The notes beneath the pieces are model-generated. The model ran no database searches, was not told where the DNA came from, and saw nothing but the letters and a program-made list of their open reading frames with translations. From Paenibacillus oryzisoli (lineage in GTDB: Bacteria > Bacillota > Bacilli > Paenibacillales > NBRC-103111), in NCBI RefSeq assembly GCF_001653565.1, contig NZ_LYPB01000060.1, positions 62,001 through 126,000 of the forward strand: 64,000 nucleotides of DNA, read 5' to 3'. This document shows positions 1 through 9,203 of this stretch, in pieces. The position numbers were made by a program, and so were the translations under genes. How positions within the stretch are numbered: the first letter of the stretch is position 1; each line of letters starts with the position of its first letter.

Positions 1-95
1 CGAGTTGCGGGACGAGCTGTAGCGAAGAGCTGAATGGGTTCAGCAGCAGCTTAGGATAGGATGATCAAAGCATGCAAACAAAGGAGAACATCAGG

Positions 96-788
96 ATGAC
101 CGACATCGTAAACTGGTCAAATGGCGCTCACGGGCGCAAGTTTATCGCTTCATTTAGCGGGGGCAAAGATAGTGTCCTGGCGCTGTATAAATCACTGAAA
201 GTTGGCGAAGCCGTAGGGCTTATCGTTATGCTGGAGGAAGAAGGCAAACGATCAAGATCCCACGGCATGCCTCCTGAGCTTATCCGCGCCCAAGCGGATT
301 CGATCGGCTTACCCGTGTTAACGGCTGCTGCAAGTTGGGATGATTATGAGGAAGTTTTTATGGGACTATTGGCACAAGCTAAACGTCAGGGCGCAGAAGT
401 GCTAGTCACAGGTGATTTGGATATGCCCGAAGAGGGCTGCTGGCACGACAAAGTTACCCAGAATGCTGGCTTACAACTCGGCATGCCCCTCTGGCGAATG
501 GACCATGTCCAAACAGTCAAAGAATTTATTGACCTAGGGTTTGTGTCCGTACTCGTGACGGTCAATTTATCGTTAGGGATGCAGGAAGAAGATTTGGGAC
601 GAACGCTTACCCACGCGTATGTCCAAGAACTGCAAGCCCGTGGTATCGACCCATGTGGAGAAGGCGGCGAGTTTCATACAACCGTTATCGATGGTCCGAT
701 TTTCAAACAAGCTATACCTGTTCGCAAAGGCAGCGTACTTAGGAACGGGGATTATGCCTTTATGCCACTTGAGCTAATAGCAACTTAA
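96..788 (+). CDS. PP-loop ATPase, diphthine--ammonia ligase (Dph6/MJ0570) family
   Basis: The 230-residue protein has a PP-loop near its N-terminus (SFSGGKDSVLAL), which binds ATP and adenylates a substrate. A conserved C-terminal GEGGEFHTTVIDGP motif is typical of the Dph6/MJ0570 family. In archaea and eukaryotes this family amidates diphthine on EF2. Bacteria lack diphthamide, so the bacterial substrate is unknown and the family name should not be read as the function. I chose the ATG at 96 because AAGGAG at 81-86 lies 9 bases before it; the in-frame ATG at 72 has no ribosome site. A terminator follows directly, so the gene ends its transcript. Confidence 0.85.
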   Translation: MTDIVNWSNGAHGRKFIASFSGGKDSVLALYKSLKVGEAVGLIVMLEEEGKRSRSHGMPPELIRAQADSIGLPVLTAAASWDDYEEVFMGLLAQAKRQGAEVLVTGDLDMPEEGCWHDKVTQNAGLQLGMPLWRMDHVQTVKEFIDLGFVSVLVTVNLSLGMQEEDLGRTLTHAYVQELQARGIDPCGEGGEFHTTVIDGPIFKQAIPVRKGSVLRNGDYAFMPLELIAT

Positions 789-806
789 CTAGGTGCAGCA
801 GTGTGC

Positions 807-846
807 AAAACCTTCGCAGCCACGAAAGTGGAAGTGAAGGTTTTTT
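807..846 (+). terminator. Rho-independent terminator
   Basis: AACCTTC pairs with GAAGGTT around an inner CCAC-GAAA-GTGG hairpin, followed by six T. It closes the PP-loop ATPase gene. Confidence 0.8.
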
Positions 847-887
847 AGGAGAGGGTATTCAAACCTTTACAAATAAAATATAACCTC

Positions 888-919
888 TTGATATTTCAAA
901 ATGAAGAGGATGCTATAAT
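888..919 (+). promoter_or_regulatory. Candidate sigma-A promoter of chrA with extended -10
   Basis: TGCTATAAT at 911-919 is a perfect extended -10. TTGATA at 888-893 could serve as -35, but the 20-base spacer is long, so the extended -10 probably carries the promoter. Confidence 0.5.
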
Positions 920-991
920 GAATTAGTTTTAGGATAAAGGAAGATCAACATTTCTATCTATATGCAAGTTGGACAGGAGAGATTTGAAAGA

Positions 992-2182
992 ATGAATCAA
1001 GCAAAAAAGTATCATAGATTGAAATCTACGCTCGAAGTATTATGGGTATCTCTGAAGTTGGGTTTAACATCTTTTGGTGGTCCAGTGGCGCACCTGGGTT
1101 ACTTTCATGACGAATATGTGCGAAGAAAAAAATGGTTAGATGAGCGTAGCTACGCAGATTTAGTTGCACTCTGTCAGTTCTTACCAGGTCCAGCGAGCAG
1201 TCAAGTCGGAATAGGGATTGGTACCATTCGCGCAGGTCTTCTAGGCGGATTTATTGCTTGGCTAGGGTTCACGCTGCCATCCGTGATTGCATTAGTTCTT
1301 TTTGCTTTAGTGTTGAAAGGATTCGATATGAGTCATGCTGGTTGGATTCACGGGTTAAAGATAGTTGCAGTAGCTATTGTGGCACAAGCAATTGTAGGAA
1401 TGGGTCAAAAACTTACCCCGGATCGGAAACGAGTGACAATCGCAATCGTCAGTGCAACTATCACACTGATTTGGCCAACTGCAATAGCTCAGATCGTACT
1501 TATTGCTTCAGCGGCATTCATAGGCGTACTTATGTACCAAGAGAAGAGTGAAGCGGGACGCACAATGCTTCAAATTCCAGTTAGCCGCACAATAGGTGTG
1601 ATTTGTCTAGTTTTGTTCTTTGCTATTTTAGTTGGACTTCCTGTTCTAAGAGGAATTACTAGTCAGCATTGGCTAGCGTTATTTGATAGTTTCTATAGGT
1701 CTGGTTCCTTAGTGTTTGGTGGAGGTCACGTGGTATTACCATTATTAGAACGAGAGATGGTACCGACAGGTTGGGTAAGTAAAGAAAATTTCTTATCGGG
1801 ATACGGAGCCACCCAAGCGGTACCAGGGCCGCTGTTCACATTTGCTTCGTATTTGGGAGCGATTCATGGGGGAATCTTGGGAGCTGTGATTGCAACTTTC
1901 GCTATTTTTCTTCCTGCCTATTTATTAGTTATTGGTACACTTCCTTTTTGGAATGTTTTACGGAGCAGTCCCCAAATTCAAGGTGCTTTAACAGGTGTGA
2001 ATGCGGCTGTCGTCGGTATTTTACTCGCTGCTTTCTACAACCCAATTTGGATATCAGCAATTTTACAGCCAGTCGATTTTGCTTTAGCAGCTATTTTATT
2101 TATTTTGCTCGTATTTTGGAAATTACCTCCATGGGTGATTGTGATCGTTGGTGCCATAGGAGGGACGCTGACGCAGCTTTAA
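992..2182 (+). CDS. chrA: Chromate transporter, ChrA (CHR) family
   Basis: This is a membrane protein of about 396 residues made of two homologous CHR halves. The first half carries TSFGGPVAHLGYFHDE and FLPGPASSQ. The second carries the parallel FGGGHVVLPLLERE and AVPGPLFTFASYLG. Long-chain ChrA proteins of this type export chromate, probably with proton exchange. AGGAGA at 975-980 points to the ATG at 992 rather than the in-frame ATG at 962, whose nearest purine run is about 18 bases away. The gene stands alone, with its own extended -10 promoter and its own terminator. No chromate regulator lies beside it, so the substrate rests on family membership only. Confidence 0.9.
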   Translation: MNQAKKYHRLKSTLEVLWVSLKLGLTSFGGPVAHLGYFHDEYVRRKKWLDERSYADLVALCQFLPGPASSQVGIGIGTIRAGLLGGFIAWLGFTLPSVIALVLFALVLKGFDMSHAGWIHGLKIVAVAIVAQAIVGMGQKLTPDRKRVTIAIVSATITLIWPTAIAQIVLIASAAFIGVLMYQEKSEAGRTMLQIPVSRTIGVICLVLFFAILVGLPVLRGITSQHWLALFDSFYRSGSLVFGGGHVVLPLLEREMVPTGWVSKENFLSGYGATQAVPGPLFTFASYLGAIHGGILGAVIATFAIFLPAYLLVIGTLPFWNVLRSSPQIQGALTGVNAAVVGILLAAFYNPIWISAILQPVDFALAAILFILLVFWKLPPWVIVIVGAIGGTLTQL

Positions 2183-2195
2183 TCGCAGAAAAAGA

Positions 2196-2223
2196 AAAAA
2201 ACTGCAAATATGCAGTTTTTTTC
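2196..2223 (+). terminator. Rho-independent terminator after chrA
   Basis: The stem CTGCA-aata-TGCAG is flanked by an A run and a run of seven T. Confidence 0.8.
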
Positions 2224-2285
2224 TAAATATCAGAATTTATAAGTTTTACTTACTAAATTATGATGAATTTCTAGATAAACGCTCC

Positions 2286-2316
2286 TGTCCTTCAAAGGAC
2301 GGCGTAGCCGTTTATT
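2286..2316 (-). terminator. Stem-loops between chrA and the mannosidase operon
   Basis: GTCCTT-ca-AAGGAC and, beside it, ACGGC-gta-GCCGT form two hairpins about 70 bases past the mannosidase stop codon. The T run is poor, so terminator function is only a guess. Confidence 0.35.
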
Positions 2317-2381
2317 TTGGTACCCAGCAAGAAATCAGAAAATCAGGTGAAACGGATGCCCTTTCGCAACGCTCATTTTGC

Positions 2382-4892
2382 TCAAACGTTCATCGCACTG
2401 ACAGTCAGAAGACTCAAATCCACTTTGTTCCCCGTAGGATCACTGATCTGCACGGTCACTTGCTCGCCAGCACGCAAATCGAAGAAATTGTCGCTGAAGC
2501 GAATGTTACCCTGTGGCAGATCGAGCTTCACCATACGTGCATGAGCACCAGTGGCCGTTATATGCACGGCTTGCGTTTCTGAATCAACATTGACACTGAG
2601 CGAAGTCGTGGGGAACTGGAGATCTTTCTGATCACGTAAGTAATGAAGGTTGTCCAGCGCAGCCCAGTCTGTCGTATGAACGCGGACAACGACTTGCTCT
2701 GCAGGCACGCCATGTAATACTGCAGCCTCAGGCAAGCTTCCCAGCTGAATCGCAGCGTTCGCCCCCACTGCAGCATCGAACGTATGCGTGAACACGATTT
2801 CCCCAGAGAAGTTATAAACCGTTACGTGAACTTGCCCTTGTAATTCAGCCAACGTATCGTTGACAGCCCACACGTGCAAGTCCTGCCCAGGCTCATGATC
2901 GATGGAGAGCAGAAGCGGGTGATAGAACTTGGTCGCATAATAGTAGGAAGCTTTCGGTAACAATTCATAATCAATGAGCGACCAGCTTGTGCCTGGCCAG
3001 CTATCGTTCAATTGCCAGATGAGGGAGCCGCTCGTACGGTGCTTGTTTCGACGGTAATGCTCAATGCCATACTTCAAGCCTTCGGCTTGTGTCAGCATGG
3101 AGAAGTTCATATATTCCTCAATGTTGGTCGGAATACCGGTATATCCTTCCATAAGCAGGATACCTTTCTGGTGATTGGTATCTTTATTGCGATAAGCCAT
3201 TTCAACACTGTTCCAGTAGAATTGGCCATTTGGAATGTTTTTCTCTAACGTGTACCGATTGGCAGAGGCGTGCATACCGAATTCGCTGCTGAAAAGGGTG
3301 AAGTCTTTTTTGTAGTTTTTGAACGTGACGCCTTGAATGCTATAGTCTAGCAAAGGCACATCGCCGACTTGACGCGGATATACGGAACCATGCCATACCT
3401 GCCAGTTATGGCGGTCGCCGACGTCAGGATCGTTGGCATCATTGCCCCCGAATGGGGAAGATGGCCAGTAAGCACGACTGTCATCCAGCTCCTCAAGCGC
3501 ATCCGGAATCAGCTCGTGGTAAATGGTTTCGCCGTAGAACGGGCAATCAATGTCGCCGCCAGCCGTTTTCATATCAACCAGCCAGTCAATTTCGTTATTC
3601 CCACACCAGAGGGCAAGGGAAGTGTAATTGCGCAAGCGCTTGATGTTGTAGATCACTTCGCGCTTCACATTCTCCATGAAGTCACGGTTGAAATCAGGGA
3701 ATAATGCATTCGCGAAAGCAAAATCCTGCCAAACGAGAACGCCTCGCTTGTCGCACTCCTCATAGAAGACATCCTTCTCATAGATGCCGCCGCCCCATAC
3801 GCGAAGCATGTTCTGATTGGAAGTAACAGAAAGATCAATCAAATCTCGATAGCGTTGATCTGGAATGCTTCCGATGAAGTGATCCGCCGGAATCCAATTC
3901 GTACCTTTGGCAAATAGTTTGATCCCATTGAGTACAAATGCAAAGGCATTCTGACCATCCCCATCCTTGAGTTGCAGCTCAATCGTACGGATACCAAACG
4001 GCTTGCGATACGTATCCACTTGTTCACCGTCAGCATAGAGAACAACTTCCAGTTCGTACAAGTAAGGCTTGCCGAGGTCGTGTGTCCACCATAGCTGTGG
4101 ATCAGTGACTTGTAATACGAATGATTCCGAGGAGTTAACACTCCCGCTCGCAGAAGCAACCACTTGACCAGCCGCATCCACTAATCGAATGTCACACGAT
4201 TTCTGTACACCTTTGCGGAGCGTAGTCACGTCGACATCGACTTGAACTTCTGCACCAGCATCACGGATCGAGCGTGTTCTTGCAAAAACACTATCCAGCT
4301 TCGCGCGGCGGTATCGCTCGATGAAGACTTTACCCCAAATACCCACAGTGACCATGCGTGGACCCCAGTCCCAGCCGAAGTTCATCGCAGCTTTACGCAG
4401 CCAAGGGCGCTCTTTCGTATACGAAGACCATTGGAACAATTCTTTATCCTTATTATGTAGATGCAAAGGATCGAATTTAACAGCAATTGAATTCTTGCCA
4501 TCTTGAATAACGCGTGTAACATCAAAGGTGTGTGCCATCAACATGTTGCTCGTTGTTCCGATTTCCTTCCCATTCACGTAGATCGTAGCAAATGTATCCA
4601 GACCTTCAAAGGTTAGTTCATGCTTCTCTTTCTCATCTGTTGCTTCCCCTAAGGAATAATGGAAAGAGTGGCGGTACCACCATTCTTTCTGTTCGATCCA
4701 GCGACTCTTGGCGTCATTGTGACCGAAATACGGATTCTCAATCAATTCTCGTTCAATGAGAGCGGAATGGACATCCCCAGGAACCTTCGCTGTGATCCAG
4801 AATCGATCGTCTAGCCATGCTGCCGCGACTTCAAGTGGTCGAACTTGTCCTACTTCGAACTGCTGCAATCGCCATAATCCTGATAATTCCAT
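2382..4892 (-). CDS. Beta-mannosidase, glycoside hydrolase family 2
   Basis: This 836-residue enzyme has the GH2 order: sugar-binding jelly roll (about 1-190), Ig-like domain, then a (beta/alpha)8 barrel. The barrel has the acid/base glutamate in LWCGNNEID (about residue 434) and the nucleophile glutamate in LFSSEFGMHA (about 537). WGGGIYE and WQDFAFANALFP are further mannosidase hallmarks. It should cleave terminal beta-mannose from the non-reducing end of oligosaccharides. It has no signal peptide, so it acts in the cytoplasm on imported sugars. GAGGAG 9 bases upstream sets the ATG at 4892; the longer frame to 4916 runs through that ribosome site. It is the last gene of the transporter and two-component operon, 30 bases after the response regulator, which suggests imported manno-oligosaccharides. 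Confidence 0.93.
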   Translation of the reverse strand: MELSGLWRLQQFEVGQVRPLEVAAAWLDDRFWITAKVPGDVHSALIERELIENPYFGHNDAKSRWIEQKEWWYRHSFHYSLGEATDEKEKHELTFEGLDTFATIYVNGKEIGTTSNMLMAHTFDVTRVIQDGKNSIAVKFDPLHLHNKDKELFQWSSYTKERPWLRKAAMNFGWDWGPRMVTVGIWGKVFIERYRRAKLDSVFARTRSIRDAGAEVQVDVDVTTLRKGVQKSCDIRLVDAAGQVVASASGSVNSSESFVLQVTDPQLWWTHDLGKPYLYELEVVLYADGEQVDTYRKPFGIRTIELQLKDGDGQNAFAFVLNGIKLFAKGTNWIPADHFIGSIPDQRYRDLIDLSVTSNQNMLRVWGGGIYEKDVFYEECDKRGVLVWQDFAFANALFPDFNRDFMENVKREVIYNIKRLRNYTSLALWCGNNEIDWLVDMKTAGGDIDCPFYGETIYHELIPDALEELDDSRAYWPSSPFGGNDANDPDVGDRHNWQVWHGSVYPRQVGDVPLLDYSIQGVTFKNYKKDFTLFSSEFGMHASANRYTLEKNIPNGQFYWNSVEMAYRNKDTNHQKGILLMEGYTGIPTNIEEYMNFSMLTQAEGLKYGIEHYRRNKHRTSGSLIWQLNDSWPGTSWSLIDYELLPKASYYYATKFYHPLLLSIDHEPGQDLHVWAVNDTLAELQGQVHVTVYNFSGEIVFTHTFDAAVGANAAIQLGSLPEAAVLHGVPAEQVVVRVHTTDWAALDNLHYLRDQKDLQFPTTSLSVNVDSETQAVHITATGAHARMVKLDLPQGNIRFSDNFFDLRAGEQVTVQISDPTGNKVDLSLLTVSAMNV

Positions 4893-4922
4893 CGATGATT
4901 TCTCCTCTAACACCATGATTTT

Positions 4923-6506
4923 TTATAATTTTGAAGGTGAAGCAGCAGGATGAAGGACTGCTTCCTCCCGGAACTCACTTGGCGTTTTGCCAGTGAATTT
5001 CTTGAATACTTGGCTGAAATATTTGATATCTTCAAATCCGACAGAGCTTGCGACATCGGCTATTTTGGCAGGGGATACGGTTAGAATTTCCATGGCACGA
5101 TTAATTTTTTGGCGTGTCACATAGTCACCGAACGTAATGCCGGCTTCCTTTTTAAACACTTCGCTTAAATGGTTCGGATGCAAATGCACATATTTAGCAA
5201 CCTGCTGCAAGCCAACATCCCTCCCCAAATTCTCATGAATGTAGGCCATGGCTTTCTGTGTATGTGTGGCTTGTCCGCCACCTAAACGATGATGATACAG
5301 CTCCATAAGTGTCAATAAATATTGAAATAAGGCGTCCTTCAACACGATATCCCGTTTGACGACGAAGGCGATACTTTGGTTATCTAGTGCTCCTTGACGG
5401 CCCGTAGCAGTCAATACACGTTCAAGCCAACGATGTGCGGTTAGGGCAGCAGAACGGACCAAAGATTCAAGGGATTCGATCGTCATCTGCGGGTCGTTCA
5501 AGTCCGATTGCAAAAAACGTTGAACCCAGTTCTTTAATGCGACGGAGTCGTCTTCCAGCAGGATCGAAGAGAGCTCTAGCTCCTCTTCATGCGTACAGAC
5601 AGTCTTGCCGCCTTTGCGCTTAACAATTTCCGTATAGACAAGAATAGATTCATCAAGGTGATGTTTATAGCTATAAGCATAGTCCGCGGTAACATACGAT
5701 TTATATAAATCGGACTGTTGGAGAACGACCTCGCCGATGGATATACTGACTTTGCATTTGAGTAGCCGCTCGATCTTTTGTTTGGCAGACTCGGGATGAT
5801 CGAAGAAATCGGATGCACTGGTTTTGGGAAGTGCCACGACGATGCGTTGCCTGTAAATTAATGTTTCACAATGCAAAATGTCGTGAAGCATATTGTCTAC
5901 TGCGAAAAGAAGCAGTGAAATTTCCGAGGAGTTATCTCCCCATCCTTCGGCGGTAACAACGTAGGTTTGAAATTTGGGTTGCTCATGTTCCTTCGAGAGA
6001 AATAAGCGAGGAAGGTAGTCCGGCAGTATCTCTGCATCAACTGCGGCAGTTTCTCCTTCAATAATCCAGCGTTCAAACAAGCGATTGCGAACTTCTTTAT
6101 TCTTATAGAGATCCTGATTGAGATGCTTCCATTTATCTTCAATGCGCTGTTTGACTTGGAGGACGGTCTTCATAATCTCTTCGGGCCGACTGGATTTCAA
6201 GAGATAGTCACTGACACCTTGCCGAATCGCTTGCTGTGTATACATGAAATCATCGTACCCAGATAGGATAATTGTCTCGATATCGGGTATGATTTCTTTC
6301 GCTTTAGTGGCCAGTTCTAAGCCATTCATATGCTTCATACGGATATCCGTTAATAAAATATTCGGGCGTTCCTCTGGCATGCGACGCAGTGCTTCTTCCC
6401 CTGAGGCGGCAGGCTTAAGCAGCTCAAGTCCGAGCTCTTTCCAATTAATCACTTTAGCCAAGCCTGTTCGGATGATGACCTCATCATCAACGATCAAGAT
6501 TTTCAT
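4923..6506 (-). CDS. YesN-type response regulator with AraC DNA-binding domain
   Basis: The 527-residue protein has an N-terminal receiver with the DD pair at residues 7-8 and the phosphate-accepting Asp at 54 (LLTDIRM). A middle region of about 280 residues follows, then a C-terminal AraC double helix-turn-helix ending in FTGKTPSEFRE. GGAGG lies 6 bases before the ATG at 6506, and the start overlaps the upstream kinase gene by 20 bases. That overlap marks a cognate pair. It probably activates the transporter operon, its own genes and perhaps the divergent secreted protein at 11844 when oligosaccharide is sensed outside. Confidence 0.93.
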   Translation of the reverse strand: MKILIVDDEVIIRTGLAKVINWKELGLELLKPAASGEEALRRMPEERPNILLTDIRMKHMNGLELATKAKEIIPDIETIILSGYDDFMYTQQAIRQGVSDYLLKSSRPEEIMKTVLQVKQRIEDKWKHLNQDLYKNKEVRNRLFERWIIEGETAAVDAEILPDYLPRLFLSKEHEQPKFQTYVVTAEGWGDNSSEISLLLFAVDNMLHDILHCETLIYRQRIVVALPKTSASDFFDHPESAKQKIERLLKCKVSISIGEVVLQQSDLYKSYVTADYAYSYKHHLDESILVYTEIVKRKGGKTVCTHEEELELSSILLEDDSVALKNWVQRFLQSDLNDPQMTIESLESLVRSAALTAHRWLERVLTATGRQGALDNQSIAFVVKRDIVLKDALFQYLLTLMELYHHRLGGGQATHTQKAMAYIHENLGRDVGLQQVAKYVHLHPNHLSEVFKKEAGITFGDYVTRQKINRAMEILTVSPAKIADVASSVGFEDIKYFSQVFKKFTGKTPSEFREEAVLHPAASPSKL

Positions 6507-8256
6507 AGTTATCCTCCAAAACTGGGATCGCGAATGACACACAAGTACCCTCATTCAATCGGCTTTCGATCTTGATTCCCGAATCAAGCCCGTAATGTAA
6601 TTGTAAGCGTTCATGCACATTGCGCAGCCCATAACTGGCATCATTGGCTTCCATGCCTTCAGTAGGGTATAAACTTTCAGTAACCTCTCGCAAACGGTCC
6701 TCTGTCATCCCAATACCATCATCCATCACCTTGACATGCATGGAGTTACCCTTAAGCTCGACATAAATGGAAATGATTCCTGGCACTTCTTTCATTTGAA
6801 TGCCATGAATCATGGCGTTTTCAACCAAGGGTTGCAGCAATAATTTCAGCATAATTGAATCACTAAGACGGGCATCAACCACGTAGTCCACGGTAAATTC
6901 ATCCGGGAATCGGATGGATTGAACCTGCACATAATTGCGAATATGGGCTAGCTCCTGTGAAACCTTGCAGTATTCTTTCCCTTTATTTAAGCTGAAACGC
7001 AAGAAATCACTTAAGGCGCCTACCATTTCTGCGATGCGATCCTCTTCTTGGAGTAGAGCAATCCAATGTATGGAAGACAGCGTGTTATAGAGGAAATGCG
7101 GATTGATTTGGGCTTGCAATGCGCGCATGTCCGCTTCTTTTTTGCGCGTCTCATTGTGTATGAGCTGCTTTTTCAAAGCTTCGATATGTGTGCTTAACAA
7201 ATTGTAGCTGCCAGCTAGACGGCCAATTTCATCTGATGTGTACACCGGATAGAGGGGTAAAGGTTCATCAGGGTTGATTTTGGTTAACAAGCGGGTTAAC
7301 GATCCGAGAGGCGTGGTTACCTTACGAATAACGAATATAGTGAGTAACACATTGGCAAGGACAGAAATCGCCACAGCAACGGCAGTTAGTTGCAAAATGT
7401 ATCGATTCTGAGCACTGTATAGTTTCGATGGGATCATGCCAACAATCGTCCAGTTGATGGTCGGTTCTCGATAAAACAGAATGTTCTGTTGTGAGTTCCC
7501 GGTACCTAACGTCCATACGCCGGTAGAATGGTCACGGATGTGATTGGTTATGCCGGGGAACAAGCTATCGGCTTTCTCTGACAGCCAACGCTTCGAGGTG
7601 GATGAGATGATTTCATCTCGATCATTCAACAAGGCTACTTGGCCATAGCCATCGGCTAATTGTGGAACTGACCATATGCGAGACAGCGCTTGCTCATCCA
7701 CACTGATCGATAGCCAACCAAGGGTTTGGTAGGTATTCATCGCTCTTAGGGGTCTTATAAAGGAGAACACTTCACGTTTCCCTAAATAGTTCTCAATATG
7801 GTATAAGCCTGTCCACATCTTGTCCGTAATCTGATTAATGGCAATCTCTTGATCCAAGCTCGAGTTGTAGATTGTAGAGGTAGACAGAGGCGTCGTGTTA
7901 TTGCTGGGATAAATGGTGATATTTGAAATGTAATCTTTGGTGTAGACCAGATTCGTCATTAACCCAAGGATTTGTGATTGCGCATCCAAGTTCTCATCGG
8001 ATCTCTTCAAATACGATTGAATATCCCGCTGTCCGATGAGGAAAATGGACATATTCTCAACATCCTTCAGAATGAACTGCAATTTGGCATCCATTTGAGC
8101 GAGTGAGTTCAAGCCTGCTTGCTGCGCTTTATCTTTGGTAATATCCGACGATGTTGTGAAAGCGAATGTACCCAGAAACAAGAGGGGGATTAATGTTGTG
8201 ACAAGCATGATGAAGGATAGCTTACGCTGTAAGGAATAGCCGAACCACTCGCGCAA
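6487..8256 (-). CDS. YesM-type sensor histidine kinase
   Basis: This is a membrane kinase of 589 residues. It has an N-terminal transmembrane helix (about 14-34), a large extracellular sensor region of the double-Cache type, and a second helix near 290-310. A HAMP segment follows, then a His_kinase domain with the phosphorylated His at 387 in QINPHFLYNTL. A C-terminal ATPase has an N box (PLVENAMIHGI) and a glycine box (DDGIGM). Translation most likely starts at TTG 8256, with GGAG 10 bases upstream; the nearby ATG at 8266 is out of frame. It lies between the permeases and the regulator, so the ligand is probably the transported sugar or its binding protein. Confidence 0.92.
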   Translation of the reverse strand: MREWFGYSLQRKLSFIMLVTTLIPLLFLGTFAFTTSSDITKDKAQQAGLNSLAQMDAKLQFILKDVENMSIFLIGQRDIQSYLKRSDENLDAQSQILGLMTNLVYTKDYISNITIYPSNNTTPLSTSTIYNSSLDQEIAINQITDKMWTGLYHIENYLGKREVFSFIRPLRAMNTYQTLGWLSISVDEQALSRIWSVPQLADGYGQVALLNDRDEIISSTSKRWLSEKADSLFPGITNHIRDHSTGVWTLGTGNSQQNILFYREPTINWTIVGMIPSKLYSAQNRYILQLTAVAVAISVLANVLLTIFVIRKVTTPLGSLTRLLTKINPDEPLPLYPVYTSDEIGRLAGSYNLLSTHIEALKKQLIHNETRKKEADMRALQAQINPHFLYNTLSSIHWIALLQEEDRIAEMVGALSDFLRFSLNKGKEYCKVSQELAHIRNYVQVQSIRFPDEFTVDYVVDARLSDSIMLKLLLQPLVENAMIHGIQMKEVPGIISIYVELKGNSMHVKVMDDGIGMTEDRLREVTESLYPTEGMEANDASYGLRNVHERLQLHYGLDSGIKIESRLNEGTCVSFAIPVLEDNYENLDR

Positions 8257-8308
8257 CAGATGTCATCTCCTAACTCGTTGTCTGGATCGTTGAGGTTAAT
8301 GAAGTCAA

Positions 8309-9184
8309 TTAGCCTTTAACAGCTCCCGCGGTCATCCCTTTCATAACTTGCTCTTGGAAGGCCAAGTACACAGCAATTGTAGGAATAACAGCGATTGTCA
8401 TAGCGGCTAAGGTTAAACCGTAATCCGTTTGGTAGCCATCAGCGAAATTCGCGATGCTAAGCGGTAATGTTTTTAAACTGCTTTTGCTAATAAAAACAAG
8501 GGCGAAAGAAAAGTCATTCCAGAAATGCAAGAAGCTGAGAATGACGACTGTTGATAGGGCTGGCAATGAGATTGGCAGCATAATACGCCAGAATACACCC
8601 CAAAGCCTCGTTCCGTCAATATAGGCAGCTTCTTCGATTTCTTTGGGCACGGAAGCCAAATAAGCGGTAAGAACAAAAATAGCCGTCGGTAAAGCGAAAG
8701 CGGTATAAGGTAAGATGAGTGCCCAGTACGTGTTCAGCAGTCCGATTTGTTTCATAAGAATAAACAAAGGTACCAACGTGCTATGGATAGGGATCAGCAT
8801 CCCTATGACGAAAAATGCCAGAATAATGCCCTTGAAGCGAAATTTGATTCGAGCTAACACGTACGCTGCTAAGGAACTTAGAAATAGCGTAAGTGCGAGT
8901 GAAACGAGCGACACGATAACCGAGTTTAGAAAAGCCGTACCCATTTTAGATGCTTGCCATGCCGTAACGTAGTTCGAGAATTTCCATACTTGGGGCAGCC
9001 CGAACGGGTGGTTAAAGAATTCGCTATTCGTTTTGAATGAGGAAATAACAAGCCAAAATAAGGGATAAAGCGTGAGAATCGCATACAAAGTTAAGAAGGT
9101 CCATAGTGCGCCTTGTTTCCATAATTGAAACGAGAACTTGCGAGTTGTAGCAGTTGATTTTACTTGAATGGGAATTGAAGACAT
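8309..9184 (-). CDS. Sugar ABC transporter permease, MalG/CUT1 type
   Basis: The protein has 291 residues and six predicted membrane segments. The EAA loop (EEAAYIDGTRLWGVFWRIMLP) docks the ATPase, and the C-terminal GAVKG is typical of MalG-like subunits. AAGGAGG sits about 8 bases before the ATG. It is the second permease of the operon and pairs with the gene at 9204. No ATPase gene is encoded nearby. Firmicute CUT1 systems usually borrow a shared MsmX-type ATPase, which fits. Confidence 0.92.
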   Translation of the reverse strand: MSSIPIQVKSTATTRKFSFQLWKQGALWTFLTLYAILTLYPLFWLVISSFKTNSEFFNHPFGLPQVWKFSNYVTAWQASKMGTAFLNSVIVSLVSLALTLFLSSLAAYVLARIKFRFKGIILAFFVIGMLIPIHSTLVPLFILMKQIGLLNTYWALILPYTAFALPTAIFVLTAYLASVPKEIEEAAYIDGTRLWGVFWRIMLPISLPALSTVVILSFLHFWNDFSFALVFISKSSLKTLPLSIANFADGYQTDYGLTLAAMTIAVIPTIAVYLAFQEQVMKGMTAGAVKG

Positions 9185-9203
9185 AGTCAGCTTCCTCCTT
9201 TCG

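Noticed and set aside
1-71. Possible end of a preceding gene
   Set aside because: Three frames end within 60 bases and none can be chosen from so short a piece.
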